Assembly: GCF_006438845.1 (NCBI RefSeq)
Contig: NZ_RCZJ01000003.1
Span: 588,353 to 652,352, forward strand
From: Variovorax ginsengisoli
GTDB taxonomy: Bacteria; Pseudomonadota; Gammaproteobacteria; Burkholderiales; Burkholderiaceae_C
Length of the DNA stretch: 64,000 nucleotides
Reading direction: 5' to 3'
Positions 27,134 to 35,605 of the stretch are shown here, piece by piece. The first letter of the stretch is position 1. Each line of letters opens with the position of its first letter. The position numbers and the translations under genes are program-made. The notes below the pieces were generated by a model. The model was not told the DNA's origin. It ran no database searches and worked only from the letters and a program-made list of their open reading frames with translations.

Positions 27134-28603
27134 TCAGCGATGGCTGAAGCTGGCCTTGAAGGGCTTCTTCGGCACCACGACGTCCTTGACGTCGCAGAAG
27201 AACTCGAAGCTCCAGTCACCGCCCTCGCGACCGACGCCGCTGCGCTTGATGCCGCCGAAGGGCGCGGCCAGGTCGCGGATGCCGAAGCTGTTGACCCAGA
27301 TGAAGCCGGTGCGCACGCGCTGAGCGACCTCCGTCGCGTGCGACGTCTCGCCATAGCAGACGCCGCCCAGGCCGTAGTCGGTGCCGTTGGCCAGCGCGAT
27401 GGCCTCGTCGTCGTCGGCAAAGGTCTGCAGCGTGAGCACCGGGCCGAAGACCTCGTTCTGCACGATCTCGTCGCCCTGGCTCAGGCCGGTGAGCATCGTC
27501 GGCTGGTAGTACTGCGCGCCGAACGCGTGCTTCGCGCCGCCCCACAGAACCTGCGCGCCGCCGGCCACGGCGCGGTCGACGAAGCCGGCCACGCGCTCGA
27601 CCTGACGCGGATGGATGATCGGCCCGACCTCGGTCGCGGCGTCGCGCGGGTCGCCGACGGTCAGCTTCTCAACGTAGCCACGCATCGCGGCCACGAAGGC
27701 ATCGGCCACCTTCTCGTGCACCAGGAAGCGCGTGCCCGCCAGGCACACCTGGCCGGCATTGCGGTACATCAGCGCACCGGTGGCAGCCGCGGCGTCGAGG
27801 TCGGCGTCGTCGAGCACGATGAACGGGCTCTTGCCGCCCAACTCGAGGCTGCACGGCACGAGGTTCGCGCCCGCCGCTTGCGCGATGGCCTTGGCCGTCG
27901 GCACCGAGCCGGTGAACGACACGCGGGCGATGCGCGCGTCGGCCACCAGCGCGGCGCCGGTGCGCGCGCCCGTGCCCTGCACCACGTTGAACACGCCCGG
28001 CGGCAGGCCGGCCGCATCGGCCGCGTCGGCCAGCAGCGAGCAGGTCAGCGGCGCCCATTCCGGCGGCTTCAGGATGCAGGTGTTGCCGGCCGCGAGTGCA
28101 GGGCCGAGCTTCCAGGTCGACAGCATCAGCGGCGCGTTCCACGGCGTGATGATCACGACCACGCCGGCCGGGTCGTGGCGCACGATGTGGTGCGCCTGCT
28201 CGGTGTCGATGGGCCGGTCCTGCAGCGTGAGGGCGTGCTGCGCGAACCACGCGATGTTGAGCATGGCGCGCGGCACCACGCCGTGGCGCATGCGCGAGAG
28301 CAGCACACCGGCGTCGTTGCTCTCCAGCGCGCAGAACGCGTCGGCGCGCTTGCCGATCTCTTCGGCGAAGCGGTCGAGCAGCGGTTGGCGCTCGGCCGCG
28401 GTCATGGCGCTCCAGGCTGGGAACGCCTTCTGCGCAGCGACGATGGCGGCTTCGACATGCGCGGCCGTGCCTTCGGCGATGCGGCCGAGCAGGCGCTGGT
28501 CGATGGGGCTGTGCAGCTCGAAGTGCTGGTCCGACGGCACGCGGCGGCCATCGATGTAATGGTCGGGGGACACGGCGATGCCGGCCACGTCGAGGGTTGT
28601 CAT
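27134..28603 (-). CDS. hpaE: 5-carboxymethyl-2-hydroxymuconate semialdehyde dehydrogenase
   Basis: Aldehyde dehydrogenase of 489 residues starting MTTLDVAGIAVSPDHYIDG. Motifs: VVVIITPWNAPLML (Asn), FTGSVPTAKAIA (cofactor loop), LELGGKSPF (general-base Glu), and NAGQVCLAGTR (nucleophile Cys). Context with HpaD and HpaH assigns it to oxidation of the ring-cleavage semialdehyde with NAD. It lies 25 bases upstream of hpaD and 19 bases after hpaH. The C terminus (SFEFFCDVKDVVVPK) is also typical of the HpaE group. Confidence 0.9.
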   Translation of the reverse strand: MTTLDVAGIAVSPDHYIDGRRVPSDQHFELHSPIDQRLLGRIAEGTAAHVEAAIVAAQKAFPAWSAMTAAERQPLLDRFAEEIGKRADAFCALESNDAGVLLSRMRHGVVPRAMLNIAWFAQHALTLQDRPIDTEQAHHIVRHDPAGVVVIITPWNAPLMLSTWKLGPALAAGNTCILKPPEWAPLTCSLLADAADAAGLPPGVFNVVQGTGARTGAALVADARIARVSFTGSVPTAKAIAQAAGANLVPCSLELGGKSPFIVLDDADLDAAAATGALMYRNAGQVCLAGTRFLVHEKVADAFVAAMRGYVEKLTVGDPRDAATEVGPIIHPRQVERVAGFVDRAVAGGAQVLWGGAKHAFGAQYYQPTMLTGLSQGDEIVQNEVFGPVLTLQTFADDDEAIALANGTDYGLGGVCYGETSHATEVAQRVRTGFIWVNSFGIRDLAAPFGGIKRSGVGREGGDWSFEFFCDVKDVVVPKKPFKASFSHR

Positions 28604-28622
28604 GGGTGCACCTTCAGAAAGA

Positions 28623-29426
28623 TCAGACGAAGCGGACGGAGATGGAACCGAGCGGGCCGTAGTCGGCATGGAACACGTCGCCCGCGGCGCACGGCACCGG
28701 CCGCGTGAACGAACCACCGAGCACGATCTCGCCCGCCTCCAGCCCCTGGTCGAAAGCCGCGAGCTTGTTGGCCAGCCAGGCCACGCCGTTGCCCGGGTGG
28801 TTGAGCACCGCGGCGCCCAGGCCCGACTCCTCGATCACGCCGTTCTTGAACAGCAGCGCGCCGGCCCAGCGCCAGTCGACCGCATCGGGCTTCATCGGCC
28901 GACCGCCCATCACGATGGCTGCGTTGGCCGCGTTGTCGGCGATGGTGTCGAGCACCTTGCGCGGCGCCTTGGTCTCGCGGTCGAACTGTTCGATGCGCGC
29001 GTCGATCAGCTCCAGCGCGGGCACCACGTAGTCGGTCGCGTTGAGCACGTCGAACAGCGTCACGTCCGGCCCCTTGAGCGGCTTGGCGAGGATGAAGGCG
29101 AACTCGGTCTCGAAGCGCGGCACGATGAAGCGCGCGGCCTCCACCTCGGCGCCGTCGCGCAGCAGCATGTCGTCGAGCAGCGTGCCGTAGTCGGGCTCGG
29201 TGATCTGCGATGCGAGCTGCATGGCGCGCGAGGTCAGGCCGATCTTGTGGCCGATGACGCGGCGGCCTTCGGCCCGGCACAGCTTCATCCATTCGGCCTG
29301 GATGGCGTAGCTGTCCTCGATGGTCATCGCGGGATGACGCAGAGAGAAGTGGCCGAGCTGCACGCGGGTGCGCTGCGCTTCGTGCAGTTCGCGCGCCAAC
29401 GCGGCGTGGGTCGATGCGTCGAGCAT
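28623..29426 (-). CDS. hpaH: 2-oxo-hept-4-ene-1,7-dioate hydratase
   Basis: 267 residues, exactly the length of E. coli HpaH. The start at 29426 gives MLDASTHAALARELHEAQ; earlier starts would add non-conserved sequence. Hydratase/decarboxylase family motifs include IEDSYAIQ, RVIGHKIGLTSRAMQ, EPDYGTLLDDM and PRFETEFAFIL, with acidic metal ligands in the last two. It adds water to the dienoate formed by HpaG, before aldol cleavage. HpaI aldolase and HpaF isomerase are not encoded in this window, so the route must be completed elsewhere. First gene of the operon, divergent from a LysR gene. Confidence 0.9.
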   Translation of the reverse strand: MLDASTHAALARELHEAQRTRVQLGHFSLRHPAMTIEDSYAIQAEWMKLCRAEGRRVIGHKIGLTSRAMQLASQITEPDYGTLLDDMLLRDGAEVEAARFIVPRFETEFAFILAKPLKGPDVTLFDVLNATDYVVPALELIDARIEQFDRETKAPRKVLDTIADNAANAAIVMGGRPMKPDAVDWRWAGALLFKNGVIEESGLGAAVLNHPGNGVAWLANKLAAFDQGLEAGEIVLGGSFTRPVPCAAGDVFHADYGPLGSISVRFV

Positions 29427-29524
29427 GGGTGTCTCCGTCTTGTTGTGTGCCCGCTCATCGGGCCGGGCGCCAGTGTCGGACGCGAGCCCCTCTGCAACAA
29501 GCAATCCTTTCGGAGCCATTGCCA

Positions 29525-29537
29525 ATCAGAGATTGAT
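29525..29537. promoter_or_regulatory. Candidate LysR operator in the hpa divergent region
   Basis: The 120-base gap between hpaH and the LysR gene holds atca-gagat-tgat, an inverted repeat in the only AT-rich stretch, ten bases from the LysR start. It suits an autoregulatory site, but many short repeats occur by chance. Confidence 0.4.
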
Positions 29538-29546
29538 AATCGCGCC

Positions 29547-30494
29547 ATGTCCCTGTCCCGCGTCAGCCTGCGCCAGCTCGAAGCCTTCGCCCGCGTGGCC
29601 GAGTTGCACAGCTTCAGTGCCGCGGCGGAGCGTCTGGGGCTCACGGCGCAGGCAGTGAGTCAGTTGGTGGCCGAACTGGAATCGATCCTCGGCTTTCGCG
29701 TGTTCGACCGCACCACGCGGCGTGTCGCGCTGTCGGCGGCCGGCCGCGACTTCCTGCCTTCGGCCGAGACGGTGCTGCGCCATCTCGACGCGGCCGAACG
29801 CGCGGCCGACGACGTGCGCCACCGCGCGGCCGGCGTAGTGCGCATCGGCTCGCCGCTCGCCATCGCCAGCACGGCGCTGCCCCAGGCGATCCGCGACTAC
29901 GCGGCCGAGCGGCCCAAGGTCGTGATCCGAATCCGCGACCTGCCGGTGGACCAGCTGGTCGACAGCGTGGCCGCCGGCGACGTCGACTTGGCCGTCGGGC
30001 CCGACCGCCCGGTCGGCGCCGGCGTGCAGAGCCGCCCGCTGTTCGACAGCCCGTGGGTCCTGTGGTGCCCGCCCGACCACGCCTTGGCCAAGCGCAAGGT
30101 CGTGCGCTGGACGGACCTGCGCGACCAGCCATTGGTGGCGGCTGGGCACGATCACGAGCGCAGCGTCGCGCAGATGCGGCTCACCGTGCCCGAGGGCTCG
30201 CGCGTCGGGCCGGTCGACGTGGTCGACAACCTGACGACCGCGATGGGCATTGCCGCGCAAGGGCTGGCCGCAACGCTCGCACCCGCTTACGTGCAGGTGC
30301 TGGCGCGCCATTTCGGGCTCGTGATGCGGCGCGTGGTCGAGCCCGAGGCCATCCGTTCGGTCTGCCTGTACCAGGCGGAGGGACGGCACCTGTCGCCGGC
30401 GGCGGAAGGCTTTACTGAGCACCTTGCGACATGGCTGCCGCGCTGGCATGCCGACATCGCCAAGGCGGGCGAGAAAGAGAAATCGACGCGCTGA
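29547..30494 (+). CDS. LysR-family regulator, probably of the hpa operon
   Basis: 315 residues. The winged helix-turn-helix covers about residues 5-65 (LRQLEAFARVAELHSFSAAAERLGLTAQAVSQLVAELE, of which the core reads SAAAERLGLTAQAVSQ), followed by FRVFDRTTRRVALSAAG and a periplasmic-binding-like effector domain. It is divergent from hpaH with 120 bases between, the standard arrangement for a LysR activator of that operon. Known hpa operons of enterics use a MarR-type repressor (HpaR) instead, so LysR control here is a lineage difference (inference). The effector is likely a pathway aromatic acid. Confidence 0.9.
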   Translation: MSLSRVSLRQLEAFARVAELHSFSAAAERLGLTAQAVSQLVAELESILGFRVFDRTTRRVALSAAGRDFLPSAETVLRHLDAAERAADDVRHRAAGVVRIGSPLAIASTALPQAIRDYAAERPKVVIRIRDLPVDQLVDSVAAGDVDLAVGPDRPVGAGVQSRPLFDSPWVLWCPPDHALAKRKVVRWTDLRDQPLVAAGHDHERSVAQMRLTVPEGSRVGPVDVVDNLTTAMGIAAQGLAATLAPAYVQVLARHFGLVMRRVVEPEAIRSVCLYQAEGRHLSPAAEGFTEHLATWLPRWHADIAKAGEKEKSTR

Positions 30495-30560
30495 AGCATT
30501 CGGTTGCGTGCCCCCCATGAGATGCTGGCAACCTGTGGGGCGAACTGAAAGGAATCCTTC

Positions 30561-30911
30561 ATGCACCTTGGGAATGCACGCGCGCATTCGATGTGGCTGC
30601 TGCTCGCAGCCGCACTGGCCGGCCACGCGAGCGCACAGGATGGCAACAACTGCGAAGCCATCCGCGCGCAGGTCGAATCGAAGATCGCCGCGTCCGGCGT
30701 CACCGGCTTCAGCGTCACGGTGGTGGATGCGAATGCGGCGGCCGACGGGCAGGTTGTCGGCAGCTGCGCGCTGGGGACGCGCAAGCTCATCTATGCCAGG
30801 CAGAGCGCAGCCGGCGCCGACCGCACGGCACCGCCGCCTTCACGCGGCACCGCGATCATGACGGAGTGCAAGGACGGGACGACCTCCGTCGGCGGCGACT
30901 GCCGCAGGTAG
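30561..30911 (+). CDS. Small secreted protein resembling the DUF1161 family
   Basis: 116 residues, with aaagga seven bases before the ATG; an internal ATG at 30591 (MWLLLAAALAG) is an alternative and gives a cleaner signal peptide. After the signal (ends ASA), the mature part starts QDGNNCEAIRAQVESKIAASGV and contains FSVTVVDA and GQVVGSCALGTRKLIY, with four Cys that could form two disulfides. The pattern matches short periplasmic DUF1161 proteins of unknown role. Only ten bases separate it from the convergent LysR gene stop. Confidence 0.8.
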   Translation: MHLGNARAHSMWLLLAAALAGHASAQDGNNCEAIRAQVESKIAASGVTGFSVTVVDANAAADGQVVGSCALGTRKLIYARQSAAGADRTAPPPSRGTAIMTECKDGTTSVGGDCRR

Positions 30912-30921
30912 ACGCAGCGCG

Positions 30922-31833
30922 CTACGCGTCCTCCGCCTCGCCCTTCTTCACCAGGAACTCGACCATCTTGGCCGCGGCGGGCTGCAGGTCGGCCGCCTCG
31001 CGATAGCAAATGGCGAAGCGCCGCCTCGCCCAGGTCTCATCGAGCGGAATCACCTTGACGGAGCCGGTCGGCACATAAGCCAGGCTGACCTGCCGCGGGA
31101 TCACGCTGATCCCGAGGTTGGCCGACACCACACGCAGCGCCGCATCGAAGTTGGACACCACCACGCGGTAGCTCAGGGTGCGCCCGGCCCGCGCAGCCGC
31201 GCGATGCAGCATCGTGTGCACTCCCGTGGCCGGGGGCAGGCCGACATGCTCGAAATCGAGCGTCTGCTCGAAGCGCAGTCGGCGCTTGCGCGCGAGCGGA
31301 TGGTCCGCATGCACGGCCACGGCCAGCTCGTCGCGCCGGTAGGGCCGGTGCTGCAGGCCCTCGAAACCGATCCTGTCCCAGCACACGCCGAGCGACGCGC
31401 TGCCCTCGCGCACCATGCGCACCAGGTCGCGCGAGAAGCGCTCTTCGATGTCGACCTTGATGTCGCGGTGCGCCGGCTCGCGCATGAATGCGGCCACGTC
31501 GTCGAGCAGCGATTCGGCGATGGCCGAGGCACTTGCCACCAGCCGCACCTGACCGCGGATGCCGCCTGCGAAGGCCGCGACGTCGGATTCGATACGCGCC
31601 ATCGTGAAGAGCAGCGTGCGCGCATGTTCCAGCAGCGCGATGCCGGCCGGCGTGGGAACCACGCCGCGCCGCCCACGCACCAGCAGCGGCGCGCCCAACT
31701 GGTGCTCGAGCTGCGCAACGCGCTTGCTGATGGCCGAGGGCTCGATGTGCTCCTGTGCGGCGGCATGCTTGATGTTGCCGTGGTCGCAGACGGCTACGAG
31801 CAGGCGCAGCGTCTTCAGGTCGAGGTCGTGCAT
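30922..31833 (-). CDS. LysR-family regulator divergent from the HMG-CoA-lyase-like gene
   Basis: 303 residues. The helix-turn-helix covers residues ~5-63 (AAAQEHIEPSAISKRVAQLE at its core), followed by LGAPLLVRGRRGVVPTPAG and the effector-binding domain. It is separated by 107 bases from the plus-strand catabolic operon starting at 31941, so it most likely regulates that operon and itself. Candidate sites are described separately. The effector is unknown. Confidence 0.9.
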   Translation of the reverse strand: MHDLDLKTLRLLVAVCDHGNIKHAAAQEHIEPSAISKRVAQLEHQLGAPLLVRGRRGVVPTPAGIALLEHARTLLFTMARIESDVAAFAGGIRGQVRLVASASAIAESLLDDVAAFMREPAHRDIKVDIEERFSRDLVRMVREGSASLGVCWDRIGFEGLQHRPYRRDELAVAVHADHPLARKRRLRFEQTLDFEHVGLPPATGVHTMLHRAAARAGRTLSYRVVVSNFDAALRVVSANLGISVIPRQVSLAYVPTGSVKVIPLDETWARRRFAICYREAADLQPAAAKMVEFLVKKGEAEDA

Positions 31834-31850
31834 GGGGGTTCGTTCAGAGA

Positions 31851-31879
31851 TTCCGATCTGGAACTTTCCATGTTCCGAT
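31851..31879. promoter_or_regulatory. Candidate LysR binding region upstream of the lyase operon
   Basis: Contains the inverted repeat ggaac-tttccat-gttcc (31860-31876) flanked by a direct repeat ttccgat at 31851-31857 and 31873-31879. It lies 18 bases from the LysR start codon and about 62 from the lyase start. Confidence 0.55.
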
Positions 31880-31940
31880 TTATCACTGGCCTGTGCAATG
31901 GGGAATTCCTATAGTTCATTGCAAACCAGGAGACAAGACG

Positions 31941-32891
31941 ATGAACGGATTGCCAGCACGCGCCACGGTGCGGGAAGTCGGCCTGCGCGACGGCCTGCAG
32001 AGCATCGCCACGGTGTTGCCCACAGAACGCAAGCGCGAGTGGCTGCGCGACGCGGTGGCCGCCGGCCAGCGCGAGATCGAGGTCGGCTCCTTCGTGCCGT
32101 CGCGCCTGCTGCCGCAGATGGCCGACACCGCCGAGGTGCTGGCCTATGCCAAGACCTTGCCCGGCCTCGTCGCCTCGGTGCTGGTGCCCAATCTGAAGGG
32201 CGCCGAGCGCGCACTCGAAGGCGATGCCGACCTGATGATCCTGCCCCTGTCGGCCAGCCACGCCCACAGCTTGGCCAACCTTCGCAAGACGCCCGACGAG
32301 GTGATCGCCGAGCTGGCCCGCATCCGCGCGGCGCGCGACGCGTCGGGACGCAAGACGCTGATCGAAGGCGGCGTGGGCACGGCCTTCGGCTGCACGCTGC
32401 AGGGCGCGGTCGAGCCCGCCGAAGTGCTGCGGCTGATGCAGGCGCTGCTCGACGCCGGCGCCGACCGCGTGAGCCTGGCCGACACGGTGGGCTACGCCGA
32501 CCCTCTGTCGGTCAGCCGCCTGTTCGAGCAGGCGCTGAAGATCGCGGGCGACCGCTTCTGCTGCGGCCACTTCCACGACACGCGCGGCCTCGCGCTGGCG
32601 AACGTGCTGGCCGCGGCGCAACTGGGCGTGACGCGCTTCGACGCGTCGCTCGCCGGCATCGGCGGCTGCCCGCACGCGCCGGGCGCCAGCGGCAACGCAT
32701 CGACCGAAGACCTCGGCTTCATGCTGGGCGCGATGGGCATCGACACCGGCCTCGACATGGCCGCGCTGCTCGCGCTGCGCGCCAAGGTCGCGGGCTGGCT
32801 CCAGGGCGAACAGACGAACGGCGCCCTGTGGCGTGCCGGTCTGCCCAAGACCTTCCGCCCCGTGACGCCCACAGCGGCCACCGCGCACTGA
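31941..32891 (+). CDS. HMG-CoA-lyase-like enzyme (acyl-CoA lyase)
   Basis: 316 residues from an ATG preceded by aggag. The DRE-TIM barrel start is VREVGLRDGLQ (Arg/Asp of the metal site), with IEVGSFVPSRLLPQMAD, GHFHDTRGLALAN (metal His) and the catalytic Cys loop GIGGCPHAPGASGN. Family members cleave 3-hydroxy-3-methylglutaryl-CoA, and related enzymes act on citramalyl-CoA or similar. Here the next gene is a CaiB-type CoA transferase, followed by a Bug receptor, so the set looks like uptake, CoA activation and cleavage of an exogenous 3-hydroxy branched acid rather than leucine breakdown (inference). Confidence 0.88.
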   Translation: MNGLPARATVREVGLRDGLQSIATVLPTERKREWLRDAVAAGQREIEVGSFVPSRLLPQMADTAEVLAYAKTLPGLVASVLVPNLKGAERALEGDADLMILPLSASHAHSLANLRKTPDEVIAELARIRAARDASGRKTLIEGGVGTAFGCTLQGAVEPAEVLRLMQALLDAGADRVSLADTVGYADPLSVSRLFEQALKIAGDRFCCGHFHDTRGLALANVLAAAQLGVTRFDASLAGIGGCPHAPGASGNASTEDLGFMLGAMGIDTGLDMAALLALRAKVAGWLQGEQTNGALWRAGLPKTFRPVTPTAATAH

Positions 32892-32913
32892 TTTCCCTCC
32901 CGAAAGCTCCCGC

Positions 32914-34065
32914 ATGAACACCGCATCCGCCGCCACCGGCCTGCCACTCGAAGGCGTGCGCGTCATCGAATTCACCCACATGGTCATGGGGCCGACCTGC
33001 GGGATGATCCTGGCCGACCTCGGCGCCGAGGTCATCAAGATCGAGCCGCCCGGCGGCGACAAGACGCGCACGCTGCCGGGCCTGGGCGTCGGCTTCTTCC
33101 GCAGCTTCAACCGCAACAAGAAGAGCGTGGTGCTCGACATCCACACCCCGGAGGGTCACGCCACGGCGGTCGAGCTGATCGGCCAGTGCGACGTGATGCT
33201 CGAGAACTTCCGCCCGGGCCTGATGACGAAACTGGGCCTCGACTACGACACGCTGTCGAAGACGCATCCCAAGCTCGTCTACGTGTCGCACAAGGGCTTC
33301 CTGCCCGGCCCCTATGAGCACCGCACCGCCCTCGACGAGGTGGTGCAGATGATGGGCGGCCTGTCATACATGACCGGCCCCGCCGGCCGGCCGCTGCGTG
33401 CGGGCACCAGCGTCAACGACATCATGGGCGGCATGTTCGGCGCCATCGGCGTGCTGGCCGCGCTGCGCGAACGCGAGCGCACCGGCCGGGGACAGGAGAT
33501 CCAGAGCGCGCTGTTCGAGAACTGCGTGTTCCTCTCGGCGCAGCATGTGCAGCAGTTCCTCATGACGGGCGAGCCCGCGCCGCCGATGCCGTCGCGCGTG
33601 TCGGCCTGGAGCGTGTACGACGTGTTCACGCTGGCCGAAGGCGAGCAGCTTTTTATCGGCGCGGTGAGCGACAAGCAGTTTCAGACGCTGTGCCGCGTGA
33701 TCGACCGGCCCGACCTCGCGACCGACCCGGCACTCGCCACCAACGCGCAGCGCGTGGCCGTGCGGCCCGAACTGCTGCGCTACCTGGGCGAGACGATGGC
33801 GCATCGCGGCATCGCCGAACTCTCGGCGCAGCTCGAGGCGGCCGGCCTGCCCTACGCGCCGATCACCCGGCCCGACCAACTGGTCGACGACCCGCACCTG
33901 CTGGCCAGCGGCGGCCTGGCGCCGATGCAGGCCGAGGACGGCACCGACACGCAGGTCGTGCTGCTCCCTCTGCTGATGGGCGGCCGCCGACCCGGCGTGC
34001 GGCAGCCGCTGGCGAAGATCGGCGAGCACACCGACGAGGTGCTGGCCGGCCTGCACGGACGCTGA
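32914..34065 (+). CDS. CaiB/BaiF-family CoA transferase
   Basis: Class III CoA transferase of 383 residues. N-terminal LEGVRVIEFTHMVMGPTCGMILADLGAEVIKIEPPGGD (key part GAEVIKIEPP) is typical; the nucleophile Asp is Asp169 in GTSVNDIMGG, the same number as in formyl-CoA transferase. Enzymes of this class move CoA between acids, here probably from succinyl- or acetyl-CoA to the substrate cleaved by the lyase encoded 22 bases upstream. Substrate not determinable. Confidence 0.92.
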   Translation: MNTASAATGLPLEGVRVIEFTHMVMGPTCGMILADLGAEVIKIEPPGGDKTRTLPGLGVGFFRSFNRNKKSVVLDIHTPEGHATAVELIGQCDVMLENFRPGLMTKLGLDYDTLSKTHPKLVYVSHKGFLPGPYEHRTALDEVVQMMGGLSYMTGPAGRPLRAGTSVNDIMGGMFGAIGVLAALRERERTGRGQEIQSALFENCVFLSAQHVQQFLMTGEPAPPMPSRVSAWSVYDVFTLAEGEQLFIGAVSDKQFQTLCRVIDRPDLATDPALATNAQRVAVRPELLRYLGETMAHRGIAELSAQLEAAGLPYAPITRPDQLVDDPHLLASGGLAPMQAEDGTDTQVVLLPLLMGGRRPGVRQPLAKIGEHTDEVLAGLHGR

Positions 34066-34107
34066 GCGCGACCTTTTTCCCAACTTCAAAAGACGGAGAC
34101 AAACCCC

Positions 34108-35094
34108 ATGAGCCATCCCTCCCTTGCACGCCGCACCCTGCTGACTCTGGCAGCCACAGCTTTCTGCGGCACCTTGGGCCTCGCCCACGCACAGGCGCCG
34201 ACGACACCGCTGCGCGTCATCCTCCCCGTGGGCGCCGGTTCGGGCGTCGACACCATCATGCGATCGGCCCAGGTCGCACTGTCGAAGGCGCTCGGTGGCC
34301 AGCCGGTCGTGATCGAGAACCTGCCGGGCGCCGGCGGCATCACGGGCACGCAGGCCGTGGTGAAGGCCGCCCCGGACGGCAACACAGTGGGCGTGGTGTC
34401 GAACAACCACGCAGTGAACCCGAGCGTCTTCAAGAAGATTCCCTACGACGGCATCACCGACCTCACGCCCATCACCGTGATCGGCGGCTCACCCTTCGTG
34501 CTGGTCGTGAATCCGGCGAAGGTGCCGGCGAAGAACGCCAAGGAACTGCAGGCCTTCCTGAAGGCCAAGCCGGACGGCTACAACTACGGCTCGTCGGGCA
34601 ACGGCACCATCATCCATCTCGCGGGCGAGATGTACATGGAAGCAGCCGGCGTTTCGGCGCGCCACATTCCGTACAAGGGCATGGGCCCGATGCTGGCCGA
34701 CATCATCGGCGGGCAGGTCGAGATGGGCGTGGGCGCGGTGCCCGCGGTGCAAGGCCACCTGAAGGCCGGCACGCTGCGCGCCATCGGCGTGATGGGCAAG
34801 CAGCGCGTGGCCTCGCTGCCCGACGTGCCGACCATCGCCGAGCAGGGCTTCCCGTCGGTCGACGTCGAAGGCTGGTTCGCGCTGGTCGGCCCGGCCAAGC
34901 TGCCGGCCGCCCAGGTCAAGCGCCTGCACGACGCCATCGTCGTCGCCTTCGCCGACCCGGAGGTCAGGGCCGCGATGGCCAAGCAGGACAACTTCATCGA
35001 CCCTGGGACGCCCGAGGCCGCGCTGAAGTTCTTCAAGTCCGAGCAGGCGCGCTATGGCGAGTTGGTGAAGAAGGCGAACGTGCAGGTCGAGTGA
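34108..35094 (+). CDS. Bug/TctC-family periplasmic solute receptor
   Basis: 328 residues. Signal peptide MSHPSLARRTLLTLAATAFC to AHAQA (residue ~30). Landmarks: LRVILPVGAGSGVDTIMR, VIENLPGAGGITGTQ, IPYKGMGPMLADIIGGQVEMG and LPDVPTIAEQGFPS. It is the third gene of the lyase/CoA-transferase operon (42-base gap with agacggag before the ATG), so it most likely captures the acid that those enzymes degrade. No membrane components are encoded nearby. Confidence 0.93.
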   Translation: MSHPSLARRTLLTLAATAFCGTLGLAHAQAPTTPLRVILPVGAGSGVDTIMRSAQVALSKALGGQPVVIENLPGAGGITGTQAVVKAAPDGNTVGVVSNNHAVNPSVFKKIPYDGITDLTPITVIGGSPFVLVVNPAKVPAKNAKELQAFLKAKPDGYNYGSSGNGTIIHLAGEMYMEAAGVSARHIPYKGMGPMLADIIGGQVEMGVGAVPAVQGHLKAGTLRAIGVMGKQRVASLPDVPTIAEQGFPSVDVEGWFALVGPAKLPAAQVKRLHDAIVVAFADPEVRAAMAKQDNFIDPGTPEAALKFFKSEQARYGELVKKANVQVE

Positions 35095-35131
35095 CCGGCA
35101 CTGCAAGCACCCACACGCGCCGCGCTGCGCG

Positions 35132-35407
35132 CTATGGGCTGCCGACCGGCCGCTTGACACATTCGACCTGACGCGCAACGCCAGCCTTCTGGTTGCCCCC
35201 CGTCACCTTCTTGACCTCGCCAGCGGGGCACGTGCCGTCGTCGACGTAAGCGACCTCTCCCAGACGCAGAACGCCTTTTGCCGGCATTTCCTTCAGCAGC
35301 GCGGGCGCCGCGCGGGCAGCACCGCTCACGCAGATCGCAAGCGCCAGGAACACGCCCGTCCAGCCATGACGATGTGATGTCGCGTGCATCTCTGAAATCA
35401 GGTTCAT
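35132..35407 (-). CDS. Small secreted protein of unknown function
   Basis: 91 residues, AAGGAG seven bases before the ATG at 35407. A basic start and a hydrophobic stretch (WTGVFLALAICVSGAARA) make a signal peptide. The mature ~55 residues contain KGVLRLGEVAYVDDGTCPAGEVKKVTGG and two Cys that could pair. Short secreted proteins with an LRLGE...VDDGTCP core are common in beta-proteobacteria and have no known role. Convergent with the Bug gene (37-base gap). Confidence 0.75.
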   Translation of the reverse strand: MNLISEMHATSHRHGWTGVFLALAICVSGAARAAPALLKEMPAKGVLRLGEVAYVDDGTCPAGEVKKVTGGNQKAGVARQVECVKRPVGSP

Positions 35408-35605
35408 TGTGTTTTCTCCTTGCTGATTCTGTCGTGCGGCGCTGGGCAGTGCACTGAGAAACGCATCGGGATGCGGGTTTTCCCGAGCGTGTCACACAAA
35501 CTTTCTCTAATGCGACAACTCCTCTCGATGAGGAGCCGACCGGCGCACAGCGGCATTCGATGGCTGCATAGGCCCGGTGATCTTTCACCCTTGAAGCCCA
35601 CCGAC

